From Nipponacmea schrenckii (taxonomy: Eukaryota; Mollusca; Gastropoda; Lottiidae), in assembly GCA_030562195.1 (NCBI GenBank), contig CM060200.1, forward strand, positions 37,393,468 through 37,457,467: DNA of 64,000 nucleotides, read 5' to 3'. Of the stretch, positions 1 to 14,200 are shown piece by piece. Both the position numbers and the translations under genes were made by a program. The notes beneath the pieces were generated by a model. It was not told the DNA's origin and did no database searches. It worked only from the letters and a program-made list of their open reading frames with translations. Each line of letters starts with the position of its first letter. The first letter of the stretch is position 1.

Positions 1-3000
1 TAAATTATGAACTGTCATGTTTCCGAAGTCTGTTTACATCCTGATATATGTACTGTAATAAATAAAGAAACAAATAATCAAGAGTGGCATTACAACAATG
101 TAACTTTTTTCGATTTAAGCAGTCAAAGTGTTTGAATCGCATTTGAAATATTTCGTACGGTTAATCCAAAGGGACGTAATGAAAGCATAAAGGACAATCA
201 TTTGGACTAAGACCAGTAAAACATTTTATGCTAATGATTGTATATTTAGTTCTTTCTATTTTTAGAAATCCTCTTTCTCCCTTCCTTTGGGGGTTTTTGC
301 ATGCCCATTTTTGACTAATTTTTGGTCTAGATTTGAAATTTGCTGTCTGAAATTGCATTTTCTTTCAGAATTTCTGAGATAATGAGAAATTTAATTGGCG
401 GAAGGTTATTTCTAAAAAATAGTGGTTTTGTGTGCAGTGACAGTCAAGCGGATGTTGATAAAATGTAGTGGTTTACTTTCATTTTGTTTAGTTCAAAATT
501 TTCATGGTCATGCTATATTGAAATTTTGTACAGAAACCAAGTATTGGCCAGGCTTTCATGTGACATACAGGAAAGCTTTCAACGAGATTTCTGGAAAAAG
601 TTATGGAAGGTTGAATTTCGTGATTTAACATTGAAACAGATGGCAAATGAATTGGCGGACCGAGTCCATTTAAGGGGTACAAGAAACGCTTCTCCTTTCC
701 AAATCTTCATGAAATTTCGCTTTTAATGCAACATCACATCAAAAATGGTGATGAAATCTTTTCACTTTATTTGTGAATTGTCTTCTCATAACGCCCTAGC
801 CAGCAGTGTGCAGCATAATCGATGGTGAAGATATAATCATGAGATTTGAACAATTCAACATTGTATACTGCGCAATAATATGGGAATATTCCAAGACTAC
901 TCGAAGAAATGATAATAATCTTACGTCCTTCAAATTTGTAAACATCATAAGAAAGGTCGTGTGAGAAGGATATATTTTACTGTACTTTTATGCTAAAATG
1001 ATCCGTTATGTCGTAAATAAAAATCGTTATTCCACAAAAAGGACATAATATCTTCATTCACATATAGCACAATTCTGGTTCTTTAACCCAAGGGACTATT
1101 GCACGATTTAAGTTAAATGCATGGTCTAAAGTACGAGTATCGGTTCTGTCAAGATTCAAATGGATGGGAATTGACCCCGGGAGCGACGGATTTAATCGAC
1201 AAGAGATAGTTTTCCCAGTTAAGCCTTTTGACCCAATAATGAGAGGCGATATTAAGTGATGATATGATCCTCTTGTTCTACTAATCTTGTCATTTATCAC
1301 GAAACCTGTCAATAAAACAAAATGGATTAACATTGACTAAATATTAACATAATTGCAATTCTATAGTTTACAGTTAATTTGTCATCCAGGCTATTTCAAA
1401 ATTAAATGACAAAGGATTGAGCGGATGCTTATACATTTATATTGGTATATTGCATTCATATACAATGTTTATAGTGTAGCAAGGATATTAGTGTATTGTT
1501 TGGTCCGTTTCGAAACATTAATACAAGCCGTCCATTATATTAGTTGTAAACACAATATACAAGCGAGTAAAAATCATAAATGTTATTCCTACTACAAAGT
1601 AGTCAACGTTAAGATACAGCATACATGTAGACGAAATATTAAAATGGTTTAAATATTGAGTATTTGTTAAATAACGAAACATATTTTATGGTATACTAGT
1701 CCTTAGTTTTATAAACCACAACATTTCAACAATTTACATTGTCATCATCATGTAATCAGTTAATTTTGATCTGATGATGACAATGTAGATTGTTGAAACG
1801 TTGTGTGTAATAAAACCTAGGAGTAGTATACCATAAAATTTTGTTTCGTTTCTTTAATGTGATCCCTACCCCTGAATGTCGCAGAAGGATTATTGAGTAT
1901 ATGTTGTATGTTAACGATGATCAAAAAAATTATCAAAGTCGTTGTAATCGTTATAAATTGTTTTTGAGCAAGAAATACAATTCAAAATCGATTGACGACG
2001 TATGAATTGATTTTGAACCTTCCTAATTAATATCGACAGAAGATGATTTTTGTTCACATGCTGTAACATATTAGAAGATAGTCGTTCTTAAACCCATCCT
2101 TTAAATTAAAAACCTGTCTTCAAATGTTAGACTTGGGTCTCAGAAGAAAAAACCTGCTTCGAGTCAGGAGGTTGTTGATGGATTAGCATCAACCTGCAAC
2201 ATTTAAGACATTTACCGCAATAGGTTTATAAGAGTGTACTAAAGTAAACTAATGGCATTGAAGTTATGTGATAGATTTTGAATATCAATTGCCACGGCTG
2301 TATTAGTACCAACGAACTCCTAAAGGTCGCACTGAGTTGATCAATTACAGATCATCTAGTCATCAAACTGGGGGCTTTATTCTCTATAGGAGACTGTCTG
2401 TAGACCAACTCGAAGGTATTTTACACATTAAACAGCATCCATTTAGATTAAAGACAATTCAAAGTGACAATGAGTTCATTAACCAATGTCAAGGGTGCCC
2501 ACATTTCCAGATATCAAGTCATTCGACAGATTTACGATAGCAATGGAAACTCCTTACGATTGTACAATGTGGCATCCAACATACCAGCATTTCTTGGCAC
2601 TTTGATGCATCCCCCTTAAATTTAAAGTTAAATTGTGGTTTAGTGATACAGCTTAATTTTAGTTTTCAGAAATTATAATCAACGCCCTATTCTTCTATAA
2701 TTCCATGAGAAGTTGAAACTAGTCCATTACAAAGGAAGAAGGATAAACGAACAAAAAGTATTGAGAATTGTCTTGCATTATACTTTGACATAATAAATTA
2801 TAATAACTTGAGCATGAACTTAGTTGGACTAAAGTTCGTTTAGGTGATATTTTGCCGTCCCTATAGTTGTTTACAAAAGAACTTCCTTGTTTGTGATGTT
2901 GTTTTATTTGATTGATTACTAAAAAATATTATACTTGTATATTGGTTGGTTTATATTTTCACTACTTGAGTTATTAAATCAATCTATTTGTGAAATTGTG

Positions 3001-5165
3001 AGCTTTATTTTGCTGTATTAAAAGATAACCTTCGTGGTGGTTAACAGGATTCCAGTACCTTGTTTACTACAGCGTGTTCCTCTTAAAAATTATAAAAGAA
3101 CAAATTGGTTTGCTTATATATCCCTTATATCCCAAGTATTGTAAGTCGTATGGCGAATGAGTGTTGCAGTTCAGCAATCTACAGCTTGATTAAGCCGCCA
3201 CAAGCATAACATTTTTTTCTATTCCAATGCTAGAATTGTAACTGAATATCATCAAATCCAATACTCGCAAATATGAAGCCGAAACAATGACAGAAATGAC
3301 ATTTTGTTTCGGTGTACAATGCAGGTTGAGTGAAGCGAAGGTAGACGTAAACATTTTAAACGTGGTAGGAATTCTAAACAAACTTATTGTTGGTTATTCT
3401 AGGAGGTGAGGTGATATATTTCACAGCTTAAAGTTGTTAAAGGTACAGCTATCATCTAGCATAAAGGTCTGTAATATTGTCAACAATAGGTCACATTTCA
3501 TCTTAGTCAAACCACGTTTTCTTCAAATATTGACTCAATTATCGGCGCTTCGTAGTGGTTGGTGCTACTGATTTCTGTGAATGGGAGGATATTCCTTTTG
3601 AGCATTATATGTGTTACCTTGGCCGTTTCTTTTCCTTTAAAAATAAGATTTAAGTATGTGTGTGTGTGGGTTGGGGGAGGGGTCCCCGAGTCCTACGTAG
3701 TTACAAATTTAAACGATAAAGTCATAGATCTTTGTTCCCAACCATTCGTAATATTCATACCCGCTTCCGATGTTTAGCCGCTGCTGGCATCTCCTCTTCT
3801 ATCATTAACACAGTGAAAGATGCCAATCCAATTTCCTTGAATTCTATTTTAGAATTTGTTAACCAAATCCGCAAAATGTAGAATGTAAAGCTAAATTGTC
3901 ACATTTCTAAAAAAAACAATTTTCTTCCCCTGTATCTACCTTTGTCATTATTGACAACTTAGCTTTTCCTGAAGGATACTATCGATTTATCTAGTGGACA
4001 AGAGCATTACTAAATACTACCTGAGACATTGGACATTAAACCATGATAGGAAGTAATTGGAAAACAATCTGATTAGATGTTAGGAGGATTTCCAGTATAA
4101 ACACGAGATAAAAGAAGGGAGGGTAACAATATAAGAAGTTGGCTGAAGGATAGTTAAAGACAGACTTGTGACTTTGTTAGTTTGCGTCCTGCCACGTGGT
4201 CGTACGGGTATCTACGTCTGAACCAATTCTTCAAATAGACACACATTTGAACACAGAAACGGCACGAAATAGTTTTGAAATCGCCATAGTTAGCTAGTTA
4301 AATGTTTTCTTAATAATTGTACAGACTCCTCCCCACAGGTAATCAACAAATAACCAAAATGGAGAGAATGCCTGAAGCGGTTTGTTGAGAAGTAAGGGTT
4401 ATGGGACATCAACCTGTCACAATTTACAACCTGAAGCTGTGTTATAAAACACGATTAATTTTTGTGCCGAGAAATTATATGTAGTTAAAATTGTCTCATA
4501 TATACCTATATAAAACAGACGGTTTACTGAACCAATATGACGTAAGGAAGGTATACTCACTAATTTTAGAAAGAGTAAACAACGCTTGGAGTTAATTACA
4601 GATCTTGATAGCTGTTTATATACATCTTGGTTCAAATAGACAAGTGCCTAGAGTTAATAATTCGTAAAGTTCATGGTTGATCTTACCACTGACCCGGATT
4701 TAACGTTTCTGTCATTTTACGAGGGATGCCATTTTAATAACCTGGTGTTGTTTATAGTGTGTTATTTTGGTCAAATCCATTAGGCAGAGGGTGCATAGTC
4801 TGGCCACAATGAAGATTTATGTGAAAGAAATGAACCATTAATTAACTTGTGGATAGTGGTATTATATTACTGGATGGTCACCTGTAGTCACATTCATCAC
4901 GTGTCCGAATTGCAGTTCATTCATTTTACCTGTCGTCTAAATACTGACCCTTTACCTTTAATCACTGTATAACCGAACAATAGGAACCTTCGTATAACTG
5001 TTTTCTTTTCGATATACGCTGTGCTTCACTGATTACAACTATATACAAGGATTTATTGAACAGATCTACCATACTGCGCTCAGTCGAACTGAATTCGCCA
5101 CTTGTAAATAGTGTGAATATTATTTAATATTGGAATGCACAACGGTGTTTAAACGGACATAAAAT
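1..5165. other. Upstream intergenic region, no gene found
   Basis: AT-rich sequence. All open frames are short and none resembles a known protein. One long imperfect inverted repeat (1675-1848) is listed separately. The last few hundred bases must hold the promoter and 5' UTR of the SRCR receptor gene if exon 1 is correct, but I see no convincing core promoter motif. Confidence 0.6.
1675..1848. repeat. Foldback (inverted repeat) element
   Basis: Two arms of about 75 bp (roughly 1675-1750 and 1772-1848) are imperfect reverse complements around a loop of about 20 bp. Matching blocks include gaaac at the outer ends, ttttatggtatact, and an inner cattgtcatcatca opposite tgatgatgacaatg. The form is that of a MITE-like or foldback transposon remnant. 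The right arm also has a CTGATGA...GAAAC arrangement, seen in the ends of some invertebrate retroelements. No transposase is present. Confidence 0.6.
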
Positions 5166-5238
5166 ATGGATCTTATCCTTTATCCAGTGTTATTATCCAT
5201 ATGTATATATCCGCTGGTATCTTCTCAGGCAGGTCCAG
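5166..5238 (+). CDS. SRCR receptor exon 1: signal peptide
   Basis: ATG opens 24 codons reading [20 protein letters not shown] followed by QAGP: a hydrophobic core and small residues that suit signal peptidase. The exon ends CAG|GTACGT in phase 1, exactly the phase needed by exon 2 at 18504. No other signal-peptide exon with this phase was noticed before domain 1. An alternative or additional 5' exon within intron 1 cannot be excluded. Confidence 0.7.
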
Positions 5239-8200
5239 GTACGTACCTTTTTATTTAAATACATGTATTTTAGTCCGACTGTTTTTATGTTTCAACGTAG
5301 TATGACTAGTGGGCAATTAGTTTTAATCAATAACTAGTAATTAACTAAAATGATATAACCTTACATTTAGTATTATTCATTATACATACCCTTTCTAAAA
5401 ATATAGTTTTAAATGTCTAGGTTAAGAGAGAATGGCATATTATATGACAGCTGATAAAATTCGTCTTCTTTGGGTATACAATTTCATATACTGTACATAT
5501 GCTTATATATGTAAACATATTTCTGTTGGTACCTATGTCTTCAATGTTTACTTGCATATATAATTACAGGCACATTCTTGAACCCGAAGTATTTAAATTA
5601 AATGCAGTTTTAGGTGCCAATTTCTTGAAAAATTGTTATGAATCTTTTTTAGTAATATAGACAAAATCTTATATAAAAAAAACACGAATATTTATGAATA
5701 CAAAGTACACACTCCATTGCCTCGGTCATTCTTGACTTATTTTCTATTGACCTTCTTACACGACACTCACAAATAGATGTTTACATCCAGCCCCTGGCTT
5801 GCATAAAAGATCGTCTATTAACGTTCATGTTAATTGTTCTATGCACGCTTGTCTAGCATGATACTATATGAGTTAAAGGGAAACCAGAGGTTAATTAGTA
5901 TATTATGCTTGCTCTCCAGTCTTAAATGAGCTTTCTATATAGTCCAACAATTAGATGTTGATTTGCTTTCCATTTCTGTCCCTTAACGCTCTTTTATCTG
6001 CAATTTGTATTAAAACTGATACTTCAGTTAATGCTGTGACTTTGACATATTCGTTTGTATTCACTAAGAACAAGTGTGAGGTTAAACATTCGCCTTGTTG
6101 TCCTCTATGATCAAATATCAAACCACAAAATCTCCTAAAATTTGCATAACAGTTGTATTACGTAAATAGGCTAGGAAAGTTGAAACAGATTGGCTATATG
6201 TTTTAAATAGAATTAGAACAATTTACCTTAGCAATTCACATAACTATGTCAAATTAAATACATCACATTCTAAAAATCTCACTTTGCTCTCTGATAACAA
6301 ATTAGGGTTGGCGAAGTACAAATACCAGATATGAAATGTTAAGAGAAAAACTCTATTTGACTAATTAGATGTGGCATATGTCATTGTATTTGGAAGAGAT
6401 TTGTAGAGGTAGTTAAGATGTTCTGGGGTAGGATTCATTCCCATTTATTGGCTAGTATCCTAGAGGTTTCAACAGACAAACCAAATTGATTTCATCCGAA
6501 AGAAATTGTTTGCTTAAGCGTATTAATCTAGCTCTAGCTTATTTTTATGTCCATTTATTGCGTCTTCATTAGCCCATAAGGTGCAGAAGAGTAGGACGTA
6601 AAACTCCAATCATTTCATTTTTGTGTTTAGACCACTATCTAGGGTGTCTCAAAAGTTTCTGTTGTTTGTCCTCTAACATCCTTTATTGCTCTAAGTAGAC
6701 AAACCCAATAAGAATGTCAAAATGTCCAATCTGTGAACTTTTGTTCGACTTAATGAACATGTAATCAGATGTTAAATTTATTTTGTGAATTATGCTTAAA
6801 TGCTAAAACGCCAGGGGGCTTAATTATACATCTCTTGCAACATATTCTTAATAAGATATCTTGTGATTGTCACCATTTAAGATACGTGATCCAATTAAGA
6901 TATTGACCACTCAGATTTGTTAAGGGGCATTCTCTTCTCCATTGAGGACTTCTTTTATTTTTATTCAACCCAAAAACAGGCGTGCTATCATTGGATACAC
7001 ACTTCCAGCTGATCGAATCGTTTTAATACGGGACAAAAAATGTTCCCATGTACGTTATATTTAGGTCATTACGCTATTGCAGCGTGATAATTCTGTCACA
7101 GAATTCAATTTTAGGTCCCTTTAACAAATGAAATATACAACTATTTGTGGGAGTAAGGTCATGCTACTGTTTCAATCTAGATGACAGTTGAACTGACATA
7201 GCCTACATACCAATGATGACAAACCGGTTAGATTGCCTTACAGTTCTCAAAACATGCGTAATTTGTTGAAAATTGGTTTTTCCACCTAAATGATTCACAC
7301 ATATATGCTCGTTTGTTAGATGTGACAAAATATTTATTTCTAGACAGTCTTCAATCCATAAGCAATATTCGATTCAAATCCACCAACCATTTTGTGCTAT
7401 TGTAAAAGATCCGAGACACTAACAACGCCTTGTTTACCAGTTATGCAGTCCAGATGAAACACGACAGTTTAAGTTCCGAGTTTGTTTTAATGTAATAATG
7501 AAAAAACATGATGTCAGACATGTTTTTTTATCTTGACATGTTAGCGCTGGAATATAAAGAGGAATGCACCCTATTAACACGAATTATAATATTCTACAGA
7601 CAAGGAAGAATGTCACTAAAGTTGGTGATAAATGATTTTCCAAAAGCTTTATAATTAATGCATTCAAAAGGTGATAATTTAACGACCCTGAGATATGGAC
7701 ATTGTGATATTAATGTATATGTTTATCACAAGGGTTGTTCATCAGCAAAATATGTTTTGGTAAATCGCAAAACAAGGCTACGGTATTTAAAAGATGTATG
7801 AATATGTACTGTAAGGTGTAAGTTGACCTGAAAGCCTATAAACCTATTTGAATCGCGCTCTCCATATTTTTATTATGTTTAATCTAAACGTGTTGTTTTA
7901 TGCGGAAATGTGTTAATATTAAATGAAATATTTTTTCAATATGATAACTTTATAATGGCACACGTGATCTCTTGTTATCTGGTGATTTCAAAGGATGAAA
8001 CTCTAACCCGGCCTTTTGGAAATTACATCATCCCTCAGACGTGATTTTGTTGAAGAAAATTTGTTGAAACTGTGACCAACTTCCCGTTAGGATTGTTAGG
8101 TTATGTGGTTGTGCTGTAAAAATATAGATTCGAGTGGAAAGTTATCATTGGAATAGAACTCACAGACTCTACTCTGTTTTGATTAGTTTATTGTTAGTAT

Positions 8201-11200
8201 TTTTATCATTTAGAACAAAAAGTTCCCTTGGATGATTTCGACTATTCTCCCCCGTACACTACGCCCATTATAGATACATACATATCATCCAGACGAAACA
8301 AACAGCAACACTAGACAATTTGGTCAATTCCATCAATACCTTGGTTACAGATTTGAAGGTTCTTTGATTCAGTTTGACCCGCATCTTTTTTTCTTTTTTT
8401 CTTGTGGTAACTTTAAGAAAATTTGTCCTCACAGCCATTCCTTAGGTCATATGTCAAACAAAACTTTGAAATACTTTGAAGAATTTTTTGAAACTATAAT
8501 TAGTCATAACATTGTCCAAACCTGTTGGTCAGAAATAGAACAATCTGTGGCACGTGACGTTTTGTATTGACACTAACATTGGAAAAATACGACGATAAAA
8601 TGTTTTCACGTGTGGAATGGGAACTCGTTGCCTAAGACAACAAAGGGGTAATAATTTACCACCTCTATTGACTGACGCGGGAACAACAACCAACCTTTGC
8701 TGTAGTTTCAAGGGTCAAAACTCAATGATTGTGTATCCTTAGGGATTATTTTTGGACTTTATCTATTTACACAGTTCAAGTTTTAAGACAAACATTACCC
8801 AACATTACGTAACAATTATCGCGTGAAATAGGGATTACAAGGATGTGATAATTATAAAAAGTACTCAATGAATTTAGGACCTATTAATGATAGTCGTCAA
8901 ACAGTTATATAGCCATTGGCTATTTGTCACCGACAACAGTCTTTCTTTAATTATTTATTTATTGACCATTTTAATGGTGTGATCAATGTCAACTTTTATT
9001 GCCTTGTATTCTCCTGGTGCTTTATGGCAGAAAGGACCCATATGCGTGGGAAAGGGCATGAACGTTTTATTATGTCAGAATGTTCAAATTAATAAACACG
9101 TAAGATTTGAACGCAAAAGAAAAGTAAGACGTACGTCGGGTTCTTGCTTTTCAGATACATTGTGTTGACATGATTTTAATTCCTGTTCTATAGTGCCAGG
9201 GTCCTTTCTTTATTTAAAAGATAAGATTTAATATCTGTCCTAACTCGTCCTTATTGTATTTACAGTAGATTGAGGGAATATCTTCCTGTTTGGTTGATAT
9301 TTCTAAAGTATATTATTAAAGTCCATTTATTGCTGGCTATAATATTGTTAATCTTCAATTCAATAATGCATTAGCCCGTTCCATTGAAATCGCTGAACAT
9401 TAACAAGTAGAGTTATTTGATAAAATATTCCAAATCACCTTGAATATTTCGGGAAGATTGTCTGGTGTGCAATTCGAAAACGGTCTTTTAACCTTCAACT
9501 CATGGTGCAAATGATCGGACAACCCATCGTGAAATTATAAGCAGAAATCATACCCCTTAACAAACGCTGTCAACTACAGAAAATACTATTGACATTATCA
9601 TAGCTGGAATTTAAATATCTAATGTTTAATGGCATATTTAATGGTCTGTTTTCCATTCTACATCAAGGTATGCCTAATTAAAACTATACATCTAGATACT
9701 ATCGTGGGGCTTCATTGGACTCTACAATCAAACAGTAGTGTCCCATTCATGTGCAAAACTGGTATTAGTGCGATATTGTGTGGTGTAAGAAAGCATACCT
9801 ATGTGGCATTTTATGGCACAATATCGCCATTTCCAAAAGATTCTTGTGGCATTGGGAACGTTGGTTGGCATGATATTTTTACGGAATTGAAGTGTATTTG
9901 GTAAAGATCGAATATAGTCCGAGCTTAAGGGATTAAATGCTGTGTCCTAAAAAAATTGAGAGACGTGTTAGTTAAATCATATATAAAGAGTATTCAAAAT
10001 ACGTCACCAATGCTTTTAGATCAATTCGATGGTAGTATAGATTTGAATGAATAAATTATAAAGTTCATTTTTTTATATCGTGTCGTCAATATAACATATA
10101 TCTTATACAGACAAATATAATCCATTACTTTCAATAACATAGGGGAAAAAACATTTATTTGCGCATTAAGGTATTTCGGTTCTATAACTAGTACGTACAT
10201 GAATTGCTTGACTGATTTTTATCAAATAGGTAATATACTAAAAGAATTGCTAATACCTTACTTTTACTGATTGGTTCACTGCTTATTTAGCTTAGAAAGG
10301 GTTTGGTGTTTACATGATAAGTGAATTTAATTTAGATGAAAATATTTTGATATCAGTATTTTGATATACTGTGCGGGTTGTGTGTGAAGCACACTTTGTA
10401 GAGGCTTTTGATCTTGAGTATAAATATCATATAAGTATCGTTATACCAAAAACCAAATATGTCGAAATACTTTACCAATGGATTCAAGTAACAGTTCTAA
10501 CAACTGGAACTTTGCTATCTGAAAAGATACTCCAAGGTCTGGTAACATAGACATCTCGAGAAAGTGGGGCATAATTCTTTACAAGAATTCAAACATTGAC
10601 TATATAATATGTTTATTCATTTACAGGCTTGTATAACTGTCACATGGCTGACGACTTATTATAATACGATTATAAGAATGATTTAGCAGGTTTATATGGT
10701 CATGAAAAACCAAGTAAATTAATAATGTTGTCAAATGTTGTCGACTTGATATATATCCAGGATTTGTATGTGAAAATGAAGTCAAGTCTAATTTCCAAAA
10801 GAAGTATGCAGCACAGGTGGCCCATTCGTTATTTTACTGGTCTTCTGTCGACTCGTCATTTAGTTTTACTAAAATTAACACGTTTTTGCTCATTGTATTT
10901 TACTTGTCATCTTAAAAATCCATTCATTTTTAATATTTTTTGTAAATCATTCGGATTATCACAACCTAGTTCTGCTAAAAAGCCTTAGTGTTTCATTTGA
11001 GAAAGAAAGGTGCTGTTCAACTACCCCAACCTCGGACGAACCACCCCATGCGGTCTTATACACACGTTTTAGCTATCTGCAATCCATAACTACATTTTCC
11101 CCATTTTGAGTTATATATCTTGTTCTAATTAGGAATATTGGTTTTGGTTCAATGATGTTTGAACAAAAAGAAAGTACAGGAGCTAGAGACAGGTAAAATT

Positions 11201-14200
11201 TGACTGATATTGAATGATCTTAATATGATAAATCAATATTTAGTGCCTTGTTTACAACCTTACATTATCATTACTAATAACCTCTCGTGCAAGTCGAGAA
11301 TGGTACAAATTTATCTGTAGGAATCTCATAAAACATCCATTAGTCCAATCCCCAAATTTTGTAAGATGAAAAACAAAAAAAAATAGGAAAACAGGAAAAA
11401 TACAAATTAAGGCTAAAAGTCGTTACGTGTCGAGTAAGATTTTGTTGTGTACATCCGGGTCAGATTCAAACAAAAATAAGAGCATTAGGCATAATAAATA
11501 ATATATATGTCTATAATGGAGAATGTAAATATGTATATAGGTACTGTTTTGCATATATAACATGTTACCATATCTGAAGCATATTATTCACATAATGTTT
11601 GACTCTATATATAAATAGCATTATGACTGTATGTAATGTACATTATTTTCTTGACTCTCGGAGTTAGTATGGTCAAATTACAATCCAATATAATATCCAT
11701 GATTAATGAAGAGGTATGAGTTTATCTGTTAGACAAGTTGCGATCAATATAAGATACTATTAGAACCAGATGCTTGAGATTTTGTTCTTCAAATTTTTTT
11801 CGAGAATCAACATCTTCCGAATCAACATTTTCCGATCAAATAGTCTAAGAGTCAGTTTTAGTCGCAGTCGTATCCTATTACAATACTAAAGAAGTATGCA
11901 AATAATTCCATATGGCATCCAAATATTCAGTCTTCAGTCTTTGAATATGAATCTCATATTCGTTGCAGTATTTACAACATGAAGAGTCTGAACGGGGTAA
12001 ACTCTAATATGAAGTGTAGGCTACTTCCAATGTTTTGGCAAAGGTCGTCCACAACGTTGATCAATTGGATTTGACGCAATTGCCGTTTTTTGAGAATAGA
12101 CTGGCGTTAGGATGGTTAATTTGTTTATGTATAGTTACTTATATAATGAACAGAGAAAATAATTACAATCTTTGTTTTCGTGAAAATATTGTTCAATTGT
12201 GACATCCGGCTGGATGTTTTTATTGCGTTTGAAGAAGGAGCTATGTGGGAGGTAGATATAGAGATGTAAGAAAAATATTTGTCACCTAAAACTTTTAAAA
12301 ATGTCAACCTTCAGAAGATAGGTTAAGAAGCTCGTGATAGCTATCATTACCCATGTCTTCATTTGGTTTAGAGTTATTTACCAACGTAATTTACGACTAG
12401 TGAATTCGACGTATCGTAATCGTCTGATGGTAATGCTGACATGAAATTCATGTTTTAAATAATAAATGCGACATTAAAAAATCGCGATAATCTTTTTATA
12501 GACAATATTGTCCTCGCTCGCAAGACAAAAGCATCTGACTACCTGGGGCAATGATAGAATTTTGTCACCTACACATTCATTTCAGAGTGTTAATGATTCT
12601 ATATAAGTAAATGTTTTTTCGCTTTTCGAGTTTTAACTTTGAGAAGTGACAAGAGATGTTTGTTTGCGAGATCACGATTTTAAACCATGCTATATTATGA
12701 CTTTATTGTACGTATTATTTATGATAAGTATTCTTGAACACTTTTTTGCATGACGATGATATGCAAAATATTTTGAATCTATCCTACCATGAAATTTGTA
12801 TAGATTTCAACCTTCCTATTTGCAAAGAAAAATCACATTTTATTTGACTTGACAGTGTACTATAAGTAATATGAAGATTTCCTGATACTCTTTTTATGAG
12901 AATTCATATAAATCACACAGTTATCTTCTCGTGTATCCAATTTGACAGGTGTCTATGGTAGTGATATTGTCATTACAGTGCAAAAGAACCGGTTCAATTA
13001 AGACGAAGTTCAGTTTCATAACGAAGAACAAAATATTAGTTCAGTAACATTTTCACAAACTCCCTTATTTACATTGCATGACGTATATCTTTCATAATTT
13101 ATGGTCTCAATATCACAATATCAAGTTTGTCTAAAATACTGTAAGTAGCTTTCAAGGCTAACTTCTGTCTGATGCGGAAGCTTGAAAATATCTACCTACG
13201 GTGTCTTATTACTTGTATAATTCTTTTCTAAGAAAGCTAAAATTTACAGTTAGCTGTGAAAAACATGCAGGATTGACAGACCTAACGTATCAGGATTGCC
13301 CCTAGGGTGTCCTGTCGAGACATCTTGTGACCAGTCGAGACGAATAGATAATATGAGTTCACCAATTGGTCATGGTGTACCTTCATCATATCGTCAAAGC
13401 TATAAATTACATTCCGGACTCTCCGGGTCATAGAATTAATAAATAAAGTATTAGAATCATTTAATTAGACTAACTAATTTATTAGACCTTTAAAGAAACT
13501 AAGACGCCTGTATTTATGTTATATCACTATTAACAATGGCGATAATGAAAGTAATATAATTAAATTTGATGTATCATTTCTATAAATCAATCTTATTCAC
13601 AACTCTTCACACAAATTTATCTTCTAAGAGGTCGGTTAACGTGTGTCATTTCTAAATAATATTCATATTACCAGGTATACTTTTTCATACTCGTATGTAA
13701 TTTCTAGTAAGTTTGCTTGTAGAAATTCTTGAAGTAAGTTATTCAGTTCACGAATTGAATAAAATATTTAATGGATTTGTATCTATTGTATATATTTCCA
13801 TGATTATATTTGGATTGGAGAACATTATTGTGGCTAATAATGACCCAGTTACATAAAGTTTTAGTGTTATAATAGATGATCATTACAAAAAAAAACTCTT
13901 AACACGGTTTTGACAGGAGACAATGAAAACAAAATAACATTTGGCACATTAAAGCTGTTATTCATTCTAAATAATTTGTCTAATATTGTTATATCAGTTT
14001 AACCTGTTGCATGAATACAACATGATTTAGACGATTAATAGCTCTACACATATCCCAGTTTCAATTTACATAACAATTCTCATTGACCTAGACTTGTATA
14101 TTTTTTTCAACAAAACCTTTACAAGTCATACAAAGAAAACACGGATTTTGTATAATCTTATATTGGACAATATTGTTAGGGCTAATATAATTTAAGGTAT

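Noticed and set aside
1771..1805. Possible hammerhead ribozyme (CTGATGA, stem II, GAAAC)
   Set aside because: Sequence upstream of CTGATGA does not pair with that downstream of GAAA, so no stem III and no cleavage site can be placed.
2337..2540. Short frame containing KTIQSDNEFIN, faintly like an integrase core (SDN.EF)
   Set aside because: Only about ten residues fit, no second catalytic motif follows and the frame ends soon after; probably chance, at best a very decayed retroelement fragment.
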